Shown: positions 21,471 through 29,716 of the stretch, piece after piece
Layout of the letters: every line of letters starts with the position of its first letter
Position numbering within the stretch: the first letter of the stretch is position 1
From: Mesorhizobium sp. Root554
Lineage (GTDB): Bacteria > Pseudomonadota > Alphaproteobacteria > Rhizobiales > Rhizobiaceae
Assembly: GCF_001427025.1 (NCBI RefSeq)
Contig: NZ_LMGA01000001.1
Coordinates: 1,564,042-1,628,041 of the forward strand
Direction: 5' to 3'
DNA length: 64,000 nt
The notes under the pieces: generated by a model
The model's input: only the letters and a program-made list of their open reading frames with translations
The model's database searches: none
What the model was told of the DNA's origin: nothing
Position numbers and translations under genes: made by a program

Positions 21471-22598
21471 CTAGCGCACCACTGTCAGCCGTTCCGCCGC
21501 CCGCGTGATCGCCGTATAGAGCCAGCGCTGGCGGGTATCCTTGAACGCCCAGCTTTCGTCGAACAGCACGACGTCGTTCCATTGCGAACCCTGCGCCTTG
21601 TGGACGGTCAGCGCGTAGCCATAGTCGAAATCGTCGAATCGCTTCTTCTGCTGCCAGGAAATTTCTTCTTCAGGGCTCTCGAACGCCGCCTTGAGCAGCT
21701 TGATCTTGGCGACGCCGCGGTCGGGATCGTCCTCCTCAGGCGACACCAGAAGGTTGATGCCGGGCTTCACCGTTTCACGCGACGAGGTCATCACCTTCCA
21801 CAGCGAGCCGTTAAGCAGCCCCTTGGCGGGATCGTTGCGCAGGCACACCAGCTTGTCGCCGGCCTGCGGATAGTCCGCGTTGAAGCCTTTCAGCTCGCGT
21901 AGCCGCTGATTATAGCGGCGGCGCGTCCGGTTGGTGCCGACGAGCACCTGATCGGCCTTCAGCACCAGCTCCTGGTTGACCTCGTCCTTGCCGATGACCT
22001 TGGCGGCGCCGTAGTCGCCATGCATGAACTCCCGGCCTTCCCGCACATCCAGCGCCAGCCGGATAATGGGATTGTCCCGCGCCTGACGATGGATTTCGGT
22101 CAGCAGATAATCCGGTTCATGATCGGTGAAAAAGCCACCGCCGGAAATCGGCGGCAACTGCCCCGGATCGCCCAGGACGAGGATCGGCGTGCCGAAACTC
22201 ATCAAGTCGCGGCCCAGCTGCTCGTCGACCATGGAGCATTCATCGATGATGACCAGCTTGGCGCCGGAAATGGGGCTTTGCCGATTGAGCGAGAAGGTCG
22301 GCGACATCGAGGTCTTGCCGGTCGTTTCGTCCTCGACCGCCTCCTCGCCCTTGGGCCGGTAAATCAGCGAATGGATGGTGCGGGCGTTGACCGCGCCCTT
22401 CGAACGCAGCACCTGCGCGGCCTTGCCGGTGAAGGCAGCGAACTGGACCTGGCCATCGACATGCTCGGCGAAATAGCGCGCCAGCGTCGTTTTGCCGGTA
22501 CCGGCATAACCGAACAGCCGGAAAAGCTGCGGGCTTCCGGCCTTCAGCCATTGCGCGACGGCTTTCAGCGCGGCGTCCTGTTGGGGAGAAAAATCCAT
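21471..22598 (-). CDS. RecD-like ATP-dependent DNA helicase
   Basis: A 375-residue superfamily 1B helicase. Motif I FGYAGTGKTTLARYF lies near residue 30, motif II VIIDECSMVD near 115, motif III VLGDPGQLPPI near 140. The C-terminal motifs are GYALTVHKAQGSQW near 325 and YTAITRA near 357. It is shorter than RecD2 and lacks an extended N-terminal region. Such lone proteins are common in Rhizobiales and their role is not established. I chose ATG 22598 (MDFSPQQDAALKA), since the frame upstream adds only eight residues. Confidence 0.88.
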   Translation of the reverse strand: MDFSPQQDAALKAVAQWLKAGSPQLFRLFGYAGTGKTTLARYFAEHVDGQVQFAAFTGKAAQVLRSKGAVNARTIHSLIYRPKGEEAVEDETTGKTSMSPTFSLNRQSPISGAKLVIIDECSMVDEQLGRDLMSFGTPILVLGDPGQLPPISGGGFFTDHEPDYLLTEIHRQARDNPIIRLALDVREGREFMHGDYGAAKVIGKDEVNQELVLKADQVLVGTNRTRRRYNQRLRELKGFNADYPQAGDKLVCLRNDPAKGLLNGSLWKVMTSSRETVKPGINLLVSPEEDDPDRGVAKIKLLKAAFESPEEEISWQQKKRFDDFDYGYALTVHKAQGSQWNDVVLFDESWAFKDTRQRWLYTAITRAAERLTVVR

Positions 22599-22652
22599 CG
22601 TCCTGACTGACAGGATTCGCAATGGAAAGACAAGTTCGAAGCCGTTCCACCC

Positions 22653-23249
22653 TCACCGCAGCATTGGCCATAGCGTCGCTGCCAGAAGCACGCCCATGGC
22701 AATGTTGAACCATTTCAGCCGCACGGGGTCGGAGAGGAAGCCGCGCAGGCCCGTGCCGAAGCCGGCCCAGACCGAGACCGAGGGGAAATTGACCAGCGCG
22801 AAGACGACGCCGACCAGCAGCACTGACAGGAAAGGCCGTTCTGGATTGGTGTAGACGGCCATCGCCGTCACCGCCATTACCCAGGCCTTCGGATTGACCC
22901 ACTGGAACGCGGCCGCCTCGATGAAGCGCATCGGCCTTGCTGCATCGTCTCCTGCGCTGGCCATCGAGCGTGACGTGGCGATCTTCCAGGCCAGATAAAG
23001 CAGATAGGCGCCACCGGCGACCTTCAGCGCCGTATGCAGCACCGGAAACGCCGTCAGAACCGCACCCAGGCCCGCGCCTACCGCCAGCAGCAGAATGAGG
23101 AAGCCGATGCCGATGCCGAGCATATGCGGAATGGTGCGGACAAAGCCGAAATTCACCCCGGATGCCAGAAGCATGAGGTTGTTCGGCCCCGGCGTGACCG
23201 AGGTGACAAAGGCATAGACCAGCAGGGCGAGGAAGACGTCGGGAGACAT
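22653..23249 (-). CDS. LysE/RhtB family amino-acid exporter
   Basis: The 198-residue protein has six hydrophobic helices. The family motif SVTPGPNNLMLLASGVNFG lies at about residues 17-35, and HMLGIGIGF follows. It probably exports an amino acid or related metabolite. The substrate is unknown, although its position downstream of ilvH on the same strand makes a branched-chain substrate conceivable. Confidence 0.88.
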   Translation of the reverse strand: MSPDVFLALLVYAFVTSVTPGPNNLMLLASGVNFGFVRTIPHMLGIGIGFLILLLAVGAGLGAVLTAFPVLHTALKVAGGAYLLYLAWKIATSRSMASAGDDAARPMRFIEAAAFQWVNPKAWVMAVTAMAVYTNPERPFLSVLLVGVVFALVNFPSVSVWAGFGTGLRGFLSDPVRLKWFNIAMGVLLAATLWPMLR

Positions 23250-23303
23250 GGAATGTTTGCTCGCTCAGTCGGACGGAGCTTTGTCGTTCTATTCAAGGAA
23301 CGG

Positions 23304-23876
23304 CTACATCCCCTGCGCGCCCCGGTTCATCGCCGCCACGCCGGTGCGGCAGATTTCCGCCAGCCCCAGCGGTCGCATGATGGCGATGAACTGATCGATC
23401 TTCGAGGTCTTGCCGGTGATCTCGAAGATGAAATGTTCTGTGTTGGCGTCGATCACGCTGGCGCGGAACGCATCGGCCAGCCGCAGCGCCTCCACGCGTG
23501 CGTCCCCCGTACCGGCCACCTTGACCAGCGCCAGCTCGCGCTCCATCGGGCGCTCCTGCCCCAGTTCCCTCGCACGGACGGTCAGGTCGACCACGCGGTG
23601 CACCGGCACGATGCGCTCGAGCTGGTGCTTGATCTGCTCCAGCACGTGCGGCGTGCCCCGCGTCACGATGGTGATGCGCGACTGGTGCTTCTCGTGTTCC
23701 GTCTCCGAGACGGTCAGGCTCTCGATGTTGTAGCCGCGGCCCGAAAACAGGCCGATGACTCGCGCCAGCACGCCGGGCTCGTTGTCGACCAGCACGGACA
23801 GCGTGTGGTTTTCCGGCTTCTCGGTCTCCTTGGCGATGAAGTAGGCGGAGCCGGTCGGTTGAAGATGGGGGTTCAT
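23304..23876 (-). CDS. ilvH: Acetolactate synthase small (regulatory) subunit
   Basis: The 190-residue subunit binds valine and activates IlvB. An N-terminal ACT domain reads HTLSVLVDNEPGVLARVIGLFSGRGYNIESLTV at about 24-56, and a second ferredoxin-like domain follows. It is separated from ilvB by a toxin-antitoxin pair. It starts 23 bases after the toxin stop, so its transcription probably depends on the ilvB or antitoxin promoter. Confidence 0.95.
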   Translation of the reverse strand: MNPHLQPTGSAYFIAKETEKPENHTLSVLVDNEPGVLARVIGLFSGRGYNIESLTVSETEHEKHQSRITIVTRGTPHVLEQIKHQLERIVPVHRVVDLTVRARELGQERPMERELALVKVAGTGDARVEALRLADAFRASVIDANTEHFIFEITGKTSKIDQFIAIMRPLGLAEICRTGVAAMNRGAQGM

Positions 23877-23899
23877 GAAGGAAGCTTTCTGCGCTGCTG

Positions 23900-24295
23900 T
23901 TAAGGCGTAACGATTGGAACCGAACCGGCGATCTTCCTGGCGCGGCGTTTTAAACCTCTGTCGAAACTTGCGAGGCCTTCGCAGCCATCGGAAGCTCGAA
24001 GATGCATGGCGTCGGCGAAATCGAGACCCGCCCGGTGCGAGGAAATCACATCTGCAATATTACGACGGTTCGAAAACCCGATGTTGGCGCTGGCTACCAG
24101 GGTCGCGAAGGTTCGGTTGATATGCCCCTTGTCCAGCTTCATGACGCTGCGAAGCAACCATTCCGTCTCCAGAAGCACGGTGTCGGGAATAAAGACTTCC
24201 TTTTCACTCAAAAGCATGCGGGATCGTCGCGCCTGATCGGAACCGTCATCGATCAAAGCCCTCGCGAGGACATTCGTGTCAACGGCGAGTGGCAT
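23900..24295 (-). CDS. PIN-domain toxin of a vapBC-type pair (1)
   Basis: The 131-residue protein has the PIN ribonuclease pattern: AVDTNVLARAL (Asp near 6), LETEWLLRS (Glu near 43), LDFADAMHL (Asp near 93) and ASFDRGL near 110. VapC-like toxins cut specific RNAs, commonly initiator tRNA or rRNA. Its start overlaps the antitoxin end by 17 bases, so the two are coupled. The pair sits inside the ilvB-ilvH unit. Confidence 0.85.
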   Translation of the reverse strand: MPLAVDTNVLARALIDDGSDQARRSRMLLSEKEVFIPDTVLLETEWLLRSVMKLDKGHINRTFATLVASANIGFSNRRNIADVISSHRAGLDFADAMHLRASDGCEGLASFDRGLKRRARKIAGSVPIVTP

Positions 24296-24566
24296 CGAAC
24301 CTCCGAGCCGCCTCGGCAAGCATTGCCCGATCAATCTCTTCGTCGGTCGGGAAAGGTCTGTCGATCCGCACGACATGCTTCAGGAATTCGCCCGCAGGCA
24401 CCTTGGGATACCTGGTGTCGAAATCCTCTATCGGCTGAACGAAAAAACCGCGCCCTTGCGGAACGAACTCGACCTCGGTGCCGTCGGCAATGCCCAGTCC
24501 GTCTCGAATCTGCTTCGGGATGACGACCTGCCCTTTGCTCGACACTCTTGCCCGCACATTCATCAC
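24279..24566 (-). CDS. AbrB/MazE-family antitoxin of the vapBC-type pair (1)
   Basis: The 95-residue protein begins MMNVRARVSSKGQVVIPKQIRDGLGI, the swapped-hairpin AbrB DNA-binding domain. The tail (FLKHVVRIDRPFPTDEEIDRAMLAEAARRF) probably wraps the toxin. The start may be either of the two adjacent ATG codons. A 7-base inverted repeat in its promoter (24587-24617) would suit autorepression by the antitoxin-toxin complex. Confidence 0.85.
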   Translation of the reverse strand: MMNVRARVSSKGQVVIPKQIRDGLGIADGTEVEFVPQGRGFFVQPIEDFDTRYPKVPAGEFLKHVVRIDRPFPTDEEIDRAMLAEAARRFDATRR

Positions 24567-24586
24567 GCACTCTCCCGGTAAAACTT

Positions 24587-24617
24587 AGTAAGAATATACG
24601 CCTTACCGTGTCTTACT
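24587..24617. promoter_or_regulatory. Candidate operator of toxin-antitoxin pair 1
   Basis: AGTAAGA (24587-24593) and TCTTACT (24611-24617) are perfect inverted repeats separated by 17 bases, and a further CTTAC half-site lies between them at 24602. The site starts 20 bases upstream of the antitoxin start and lies between it and the ilvB stop. Confidence 0.45.
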
Positions 24618-24622
24618 TCAAC

Positions 24623-26404
24623 TCAAACCAGTTCCCTGCCCTTGGCGTCGATGGCGTTGGCGACGGCTTCGTCCGTGGCCTCGTCCGGCAGCAGCATCTC
24701 GTTGTGCGCCTTGCCTGACGGGATCATGGGGAAGCAGTTCGCCAGCGACGCCACCCGGCAGTCGAACAGCACCGGCTTCCTGACGTCGATCATCTCGCGG
24801 ATCGCGTCGTCCAGTTCGTCCGGTTTGTCGCAGCGAATGCCGTGTCCGCCATAGGCTTCCGCCAGCTTGACGAAATCAGGCATCGCTTCGGTGTAGGAAT
24901 GCGACAGCCGGTTGCCATGCAGCAATTGCTGCCACTGGCGCACCATGCCCATATACTGGTTGTTGAGGATGAAGATCTTGATCGGCGCCTCGTACTGCAC
25001 CGCCGTCGACATCTCCTGCATCGTCATCTGCACCGACGCATCGCCGGCAATGTCGATGACCAGCGCGTCCCGGTGCGCGATCTGCACGCCGAGAGCCGCA
25101 GGCAGACCGTAGCCCATCGTGCCGAGGCCGCCGGAGGTCATCCAGCGGTTCGGCTTTTCGAAGTGGAAATGCTGCGCCGCCCACATCTGGTGCTGGCCGA
25201 CCTCGGTGGTGATGTAGGTGTCGCGGTCCTTCGTCAGCTCATAGAGCCGATGGATGGCGTATTGCGGCATGATGACGTCAGGGTTCGTCTTGTAGGCCAG
25301 CGAATCCCGCGCCTGCCACTTGGCGATCTGCTCCCACCACGGGTAGAGCGCTTTCTTGTCCGCCTTCGCCGTGGCGCGCCACAGCCGCACCAGATCCTCA
25401 AGCACCCGCCCGACATCGCCGATGATGCCGATCTCCGTCGGCACGTTCTTGTTGATCGAGGACGGGTCGACGTCGATGTGGATGATCTTGGAGTTCGGCG
25501 AAAACGCATTCAGGCGGCCGGTGATGCGGTCGTCGAAGCGGGCGCCGACGCACAGCATCACGTCGCAGTCGTGCATCGCCATGTTGGCTTCGTATGTGCC
25601 ATGCATCCCGAGCATGCCCAGCCAGTTCTTGCCGCTGGCCGGATAGGCGCCAAGCCCCATCAGCGTCGAGGTGATCGGAAAGCCGGTCAGATCGACCAGT
25701 TCACGCAGCAGATGGCTGGCTTCCGGACCGGAATTGATGACGCCGCCGCCCGAATAGATGATCGGCTTCTTTGCCGTCGCCATCAGCGCGACCGCGGCCT
25801 TTATCTTCTCGAGGTCGCCCTGCAGCTTCGGCTGATAGCTGGTGCGCGGCGCGGTCTGTGGCGGCACGTAGGTGCCCTTGGCAAACTGGACATCCTTGGG
25901 AATGTCGACGACCACCGGCCCCGGCCGCCCGGTCGTGGCGACATGAAAGGCCTCGTGGATCGTCGCCGCCAGTTGGTTGACGTCCTTGACCAGCCAGTTG
26001 TGCTTGGTGCAGGGCCGCGTGATGCCGACCGTATCGCATTCCTGGAAGGCATCCGTGCCGATCAGCATCGTCGGCGCCTGACCGGTGATGCAGACCAGCG
26101 GAATCGAATCCGACAGCGCGTCCTGCAGTGGCGTCACCATGTTCGTCGCGCCGGGACCGGACGTGACGAGAACGACGCCCGCCTTGCCGGTGGACCGCGC
26201 ATAGCCTTCGGCCGCATGGCCGGCGCCCTGTTCGTGCCGCACCAGGATGTGTTCGATCTTGTCCTGCTGGAAAAGCTCGTCATAGATCGGCAGCACCGCG
26301 CCGCCCGGATAGCCGAAGAGGTGTTGGACGCCATTGTCGATCAGCGCCTGCACCACCATCTCGGCGCCGCTCATCTCACGCCGCTCGTTCTTCTCACTGC
26401 TCAT
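24623..26404 (-). CDS. ilvB: Acetolactate synthase large subunit
   Basis: The thiamine-diphosphate- and FAD-dependent catalytic subunit that makes acetolactate and acetohydroxybutyrate. Its 593 residues are typical. FGYPGGAVLPIYD carries the loop around residue 40 and RHEQGAGHAAEGYARSTG has the catalytic Glu near 60. The thiamine motif GDASVQMTMQEMSTA lies near 453 with NNQYMGMVRQWQ after it. The transcript leader carries an attenuator (26489-26599). ilvI is the name used in some rhizobia. Confidence 0.96.
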   Translation of the reverse strand: MSSEKNERREMSGAEMVVQALIDNGVQHLFGYPGGAVLPIYDELFQQDKIEHILVRHEQGAGHAAEGYARSTGKAGVVLVTSGPGATNMVTPLQDALSDSIPLVCITGQAPTMLIGTDAFQECDTVGITRPCTKHNWLVKDVNQLAATIHEAFHVATTGRPGPVVVDIPKDVQFAKGTYVPPQTAPRTSYQPKLQGDLEKIKAAVALMATAKKPIIYSGGGVINSGPEASHLLRELVDLTGFPITSTLMGLGAYPASGKNWLGMLGMHGTYEANMAMHDCDVMLCVGARFDDRITGRLNAFSPNSKIIHIDVDPSSINKNVPTEIGIIGDVGRVLEDLVRLWRATAKADKKALYPWWEQIAKWQARDSLAYKTNPDVIMPQYAIHRLYELTKDRDTYITTEVGQHQMWAAQHFHFEKPNRWMTSGGLGTMGYGLPAALGVQIAHRDALVIDIAGDASVQMTMQEMSTAVQYEAPIKIFILNNQYMGMVRQWQQLLHGNRLSHSYTEAMPDFVKLAEAYGGHGIRCDKPDELDDAIREMIDVRKPVLFDCRVASLANCFPMIPSGKAHNEMLLPDEATDEAVANAIDAKGRELV

Positions 26405-26488
26405 CGGTCTGCCCCGTATATCCTTGCCCGTTCCGGGCTTTTTGCTCGCCCCTTGGGCTTTTTGGTCGCATTGTCTGTTTCAGGCAAT

Positions 26489-26511
26489 AAAAAAGGCCCC
26501 CGGAGGGAGCC
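26489..26511 (-). terminator. Attenuator terminator upstream of ilvB
   Basis: On the minus strand GGCTCCC-TCC-GGGGGCC forms a 7-bp stem (one G-U pair) followed at once by TTTTTT. It lies between the leader peptide and ilvB, 85 bases before the ilvB start, as expected for transcription attenuation. Confidence 0.75.
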
Positions 26512-26545
26512 TGTGTGTCGCGCATGGGGGGATTTCGCCCGGCGG

Positions 26546-26599
26546 TTACACCGCCTTGCCCACGCGCGTTCCTACTACGAGAATGGATGCCGTTTTCAT
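26546..26599 (-). CDS. ilv leader peptide, MKTASILVVGTRVGKAV
   Basis: A 17-residue peptide with an Ile-Leu-Val-Val run plus two further Val codons, located ahead of an intrinsic terminator and the ilvB gene. A hairpin (26541-26555, GGCGGT/ACCGCC) overlaps its stop codon and could be the pause or protector stem. Ribosome stalling at the branched-chain codons would favour readthrough into ilvB. No strong ribosome site is visible. Confidence 0.7.
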   Translation of the reverse strand: MKTASILVVGTRVGKAV

Positions 26600-26825
26600 G
26601 GGTGCGGACAATAAGTGCGAAACGAACCGTCCGTCAATGGCTCCCAAAGATTTCATCCAGCCAAGACCTGATGGACAGCCCCAAACGTCGATTCACCTCG
26701 CCATGGACCAGCAGATGCGTGCAATTTGCGGTCGTATCTTAAGGATGGCTACACCATGCGGCCTCACGGGAGTTTAACCGCGCTCGCGTAGGGTGCGATC
26801 CTAGGGAATCGGGACAGAAGCAGAA

Positions 26826-28652
26826 ATGTTTGTCGAACGCGAAGCTTCCGCCGGCGAAGCAACATCGCAGGAACGCCGCGACGCCGCCCAGAATGACAAG
26901 CGCATTCTGGGCAATGTCGTGCAGTGCGATGGCGCGCGCGCCACGATAAGCGCTTTCGCCGACGATGCCGAGGGCACCGTCACCGCCCACTGGACCGTCG
27001 GCAAGATGATCTCGATCAATCTCGGGGCCACCCGCACCGTCGGCCTCGTCTATGCCATCGGCAAATCGCAGCGCATGTGGAACACCGACAGCCAGAACCC
27101 GATCGAAGTCGAGGTGGAACTGATCGGCGAAGTCCGTGACGGCGAAGAGCCGGGCTCCAAGCCTGTGTTCGACCGCGGCATCACCAACTATCCGCATATC
27201 GGCGCCATCGCTCACCGCATCCGCAGCCGCGACTTGCGGGCCGTCTACGATCTGGCCGGACGCCGCTCCATCAAGATCGGCTCCCTGTCACAGGATGAGG
27301 AAATCGAGGCGAATATCGCCATCGACGACACGCTCGCCCGCCACTTCGCCGTTGTCGGCACCACGGGCGTCGGCAAATCCACTGCCGTCTCGCTGCTCTT
27401 GCGCAAGGCCATCGCCGCGCGGCCCGACCTGCGCGTTCTGATCCTCGACCCGCACAACGAATTCGCCGGCTCGCTGCCGGAATATTGCGTCAGGATCGAT
27501 AGCGCCTCGCTCGACCTGCCGTTCTGGATGTTCAAGCTGGAAGAATTCGCGGAAGTGCTTTTTCGCGGGCGTGAGACCGTCCCGGAAGAAGTCGACCTGC
27601 TGCGCGAACTCATTCCCCTGGCCAAGAACCTCTACAAGAACCCGGCCAGCGGAGCCTATCTGCGCCGCGGCGTCGATAACACGACCTCCGATACCCCCGT
27701 TCCCTACCGCATCGCCGACCTCATCAAGCAGGTGGACGAGCGCATGGGCCTGCTGGAAAGCAAGAACGACCGGCCGGCGCTGAAATCGCTTCGCGCGCGC
27801 ATCGAATCCGCCGCCGCCGACCCGCGCTACCGCTTCATGTTCAATTCCCGGCTGATCGAGGACACCCTCCACCAGACGATTGGCAATATTTTCCGCGTGC
27901 CGCATCACGGTCGTCCGGTCACCTGCTTCGAAATGGCGGGCATGCCTTCCGAAGTGGTGAATTCGGTCTGTTCGGTATTGGCCCGGCTGGCGTTCGACCT
28001 GGCGCTCTGGAGTGAGGGCAAGCTGCAGCTTCTGCTGCTTTGCGAGGAAGCCCATCGCTATATGCCTGCCGATTCCCGGCTCGGCTTCGCGCCTACCCGT
28101 CACGCTCTGTCCCGCATCGCCAAGGAAGGCCGCAAATACGGCTGCTATCTCGGCGTTGTTACGCAGCGTCCCGGCGAGCTTGATCCGACCATCCTGTCGC
28201 AGTGCTCGACCTTCTTCGCCATGCGCCTTTCCAACGAGCAGGACCAGGCGATCATCCGCTCTGCGATTGCCGATTCCTCAGCCTCGACCCTGTCGTTCCT
28301 GTCGTCGATGGGCCAGCGCGAGGCAATTGCCTTCGGCGAAGGCGTCGCCACCACCATGCGGCTGAAATTCGAGAAGCTGGATCAGAAATTCATTCCCGGC
28401 ACGGCAAAGCGAGCCGAAACCGTGGCGGATGACAGCCAGGAACTCGACCTCCCCGGCATTGTCGACCGGCTGCGCAACGTGCAGAAGCCGCAGTCCATTG
28501 CGGCACTGGCCGAGAGCATCGATCCCGGCCGCCAGGCAGGCGATCCCGACTATCGCAAGCCGGCGGCGCCCCGGCTTCATAGCGACGACGATTTCGATAT
28601 GCGCTACGGCCTCAAGCCCGCGACCTTCGGCCTGCGCTCGCAGAACGATTGA
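26826..28652 (+). CDS. HerA-like (DUF87) hexameric ATPase
   Basis: A 608-residue FtsK/HerA-superfamily ATPase. An N-terminal HAS-barrel-like beta domain (about 25-125) precedes Walker A VVGTTGVGKSTAVSLLL near residue 182. Walker B-like LLLLCEEAHRYM lies near 402, and YLGVVTQRPGELDPTILSQC near 440 supplies the arginine-finger/sensor region. HerA ATPases thread DNA and usually pair with NurA nuclease or, in defence islands, SIR2 or other effectors. No such partner is adjacent here. The gene is divergent from ilvB. Confidence 0.87.
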   Translation: MFVEREASAGEATSQERRDAAQNDKRILGNVVQCDGARATISAFADDAEGTVTAHWTVGKMISINLGATRTVGLVYAIGKSQRMWNTDSQNPIEVEVELIGEVRDGEEPGSKPVFDRGITNYPHIGAIAHRIRSRDLRAVYDLAGRRSIKIGSLSQDEEIEANIAIDDTLARHFAVVGTTGVGKSTAVSLLLRKAIAARPDLRVLILDPHNEFAGSLPEYCVRIDSASLDLPFWMFKLEEFAEVLFRGRETVPEEVDLLRELIPLAKNLYKNPASGAYLRRGVDNTTSDTPVPYRIADLIKQVDERMGLLESKNDRPALKSLRARIESAAADPRYRFMFNSRLIEDTLHQTIGNIFRVPHHGRPVTCFEMAGMPSEVVNSVCSVLARLAFDLALWSEGKLQLLLLCEEAHRYMPADSRLGFAPTRHALSRIAKEGRKYGCYLGVVTQRPGELDPTILSQCSTFFAMRLSNEQDQAIIRSAIADSSASTLSFLSSMGQREAIAFGEGVATTMRLKFEKLDQKFIPGTAKRAETVADDSQELDLPGIVDRLRNVQKPQSIAALAESIDPGRQAGDPDYRKPAAPRLHSDDDFDMRYGLKPATFGLRSQND

Positions 28653-28654
28653 TG

Positions 28655-28792
28655 TGAGTCCTTCGAGGCTCGCCTCGCGGACGCCATTCCTTCAATTCAA
28701 AAGACTCGTGCGGAATAGCACTTCCGGACAAGGACCATCGACGCAACCTTCCTCATCCTGAGGTGCGAACGCAGCGAGCCTCGAAGGACGCA
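28655..28792. repeat. Palindromic repeat element, copy 2
   Basis: The ends read TGAGTCCTTCGAGGCTCGC and, inverted, GCGAGCCTCGAAGGACGCA. An internal CCTCATCCTGAGGTGCGAA matches the inner arm of the copy at 14924-15030, but the other inner arm is missing. It starts three bases after the HerA stop and fills the gap to the diguanylate cyclase stop. No gene is seen inside. Confidence 0.7.
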
Positions 28793-28798
28793 TTAACC

Positions 28799-29608
28799 TC
28801 AGGCGCACACGCGGTTGCGGCCCTGCCGCTTGGCCTCGTAGAGCTGCCGGTCGGCGCGCCGATAGAAATCCTCGGCCGTTTCCGCGCTGTCCCACACGGC
28901 AAGACCAACGCTGGTGGTGATCTTCAGCCGCACATTGCCGGAAAGCACCGACATATTGGCGATGGCCTTGCGGATGCGTTCGGCGAACTTGGCCAGAAGG
29001 TCGGCGTCCATGTTGGGCGTGACCACCGCGAACTCCTCGCCGCCCAGCCGCGCCACCACGTCATGGTAACGGGTCATGTCCTTGAGGCAGTTCGCGACAG
29101 CCTTGAGAACCTGGTCGCCCACGTCGTGTCCATGGGTATCGTTGACCTGCTTGAAATGGTCGAGGTCGAGGATCATCAGGCCGACCGGTTTGCCGATGCG
29201 CCGGAATTCCTCGATATATTCCTTCAGGGCGTCGTCGAAATAGCGCCTGTTCTGCATGCCCGTGAGGCTGTCGGTCAGCGCCGCCTGCTCCATCGTTTCG
29301 GAGCGTGCGCTGAGCGTTTCGGTCATGGCGCGCAACTTGCCTTCCTCCTTCGCCTGCCTGCGGATCAGCGGATAGATGAAGAACATGCCGAAAAACAGCG
29401 CTGTCGCCAGAAGCACGCCGGTCGCCAGCACCAGCTTGGTCAGATGCTCGACATTGTCCGGCGTGAAAAAGCCCTGATCTTCGCCTGCGGCGGTGTGCAG
29501 ATAGTCGTAAGCATGCAGCATCACCAGGCCCGCGGCCAGGATCACGAAGATGAAGACGAAGAAGGCCGACTCGGCCTGATGGAAGCGCATCGGTTGCCTG
29601 CTGCTCAT
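28799..29608 (-). CDS. Membrane-bound diguanylate cyclase (GGDEF)
   Basis: A 269-residue protein with two N-terminal transmembrane helices (ESAFFVFIFVILAAGLVMLHAY and KLVLATGVLLATALFFGMFFIY) flanking a short periplasmic loop. A linker leads to a GGDEF domain from about residue 100. The active site reads RLGGEEFAVV, an accepted GGEEF variant. The inhibitory I-site RxxD (RYHD) lies five residues before it, so the enzyme is probably active and product-inhibited. It makes cyclic di-GMP from two GTP. Confidence 0.93.
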   Translation of the reverse strand: MSSRQPMRFHQAESAFFVFIFVILAAGLVMLHAYDYLHTAAGEDQGFFTPDNVEHLTKLVLATGVLLATALFFGMFFIYPLIRRQAKEEGKLRAMTETLSARSETMEQAALTDSLTGMQNRRYFDDALKEYIEEFRRIGKPVGLMILDLDHFKQVNDTHGHDVGDQVLKAVANCLKDMTRYHDVVARLGGEEFAVVTPNMDADLLAKFAERIRKAIANMSVLSGNVRLKITTSVGLAVWDSAETAEDFYRRADRQLYEAKRQGRNRVCA

Positions 29609-29716
29609 ACCGCTCTCTATATGCCAGCAAGGAGCTTACGTGCAGTTAATTCCAACAACCTGAGCGAGCAAATAACCGAAGGGTAAACGGTGTATTGGCG
29701 TTGCCGGAGCTTTGCA

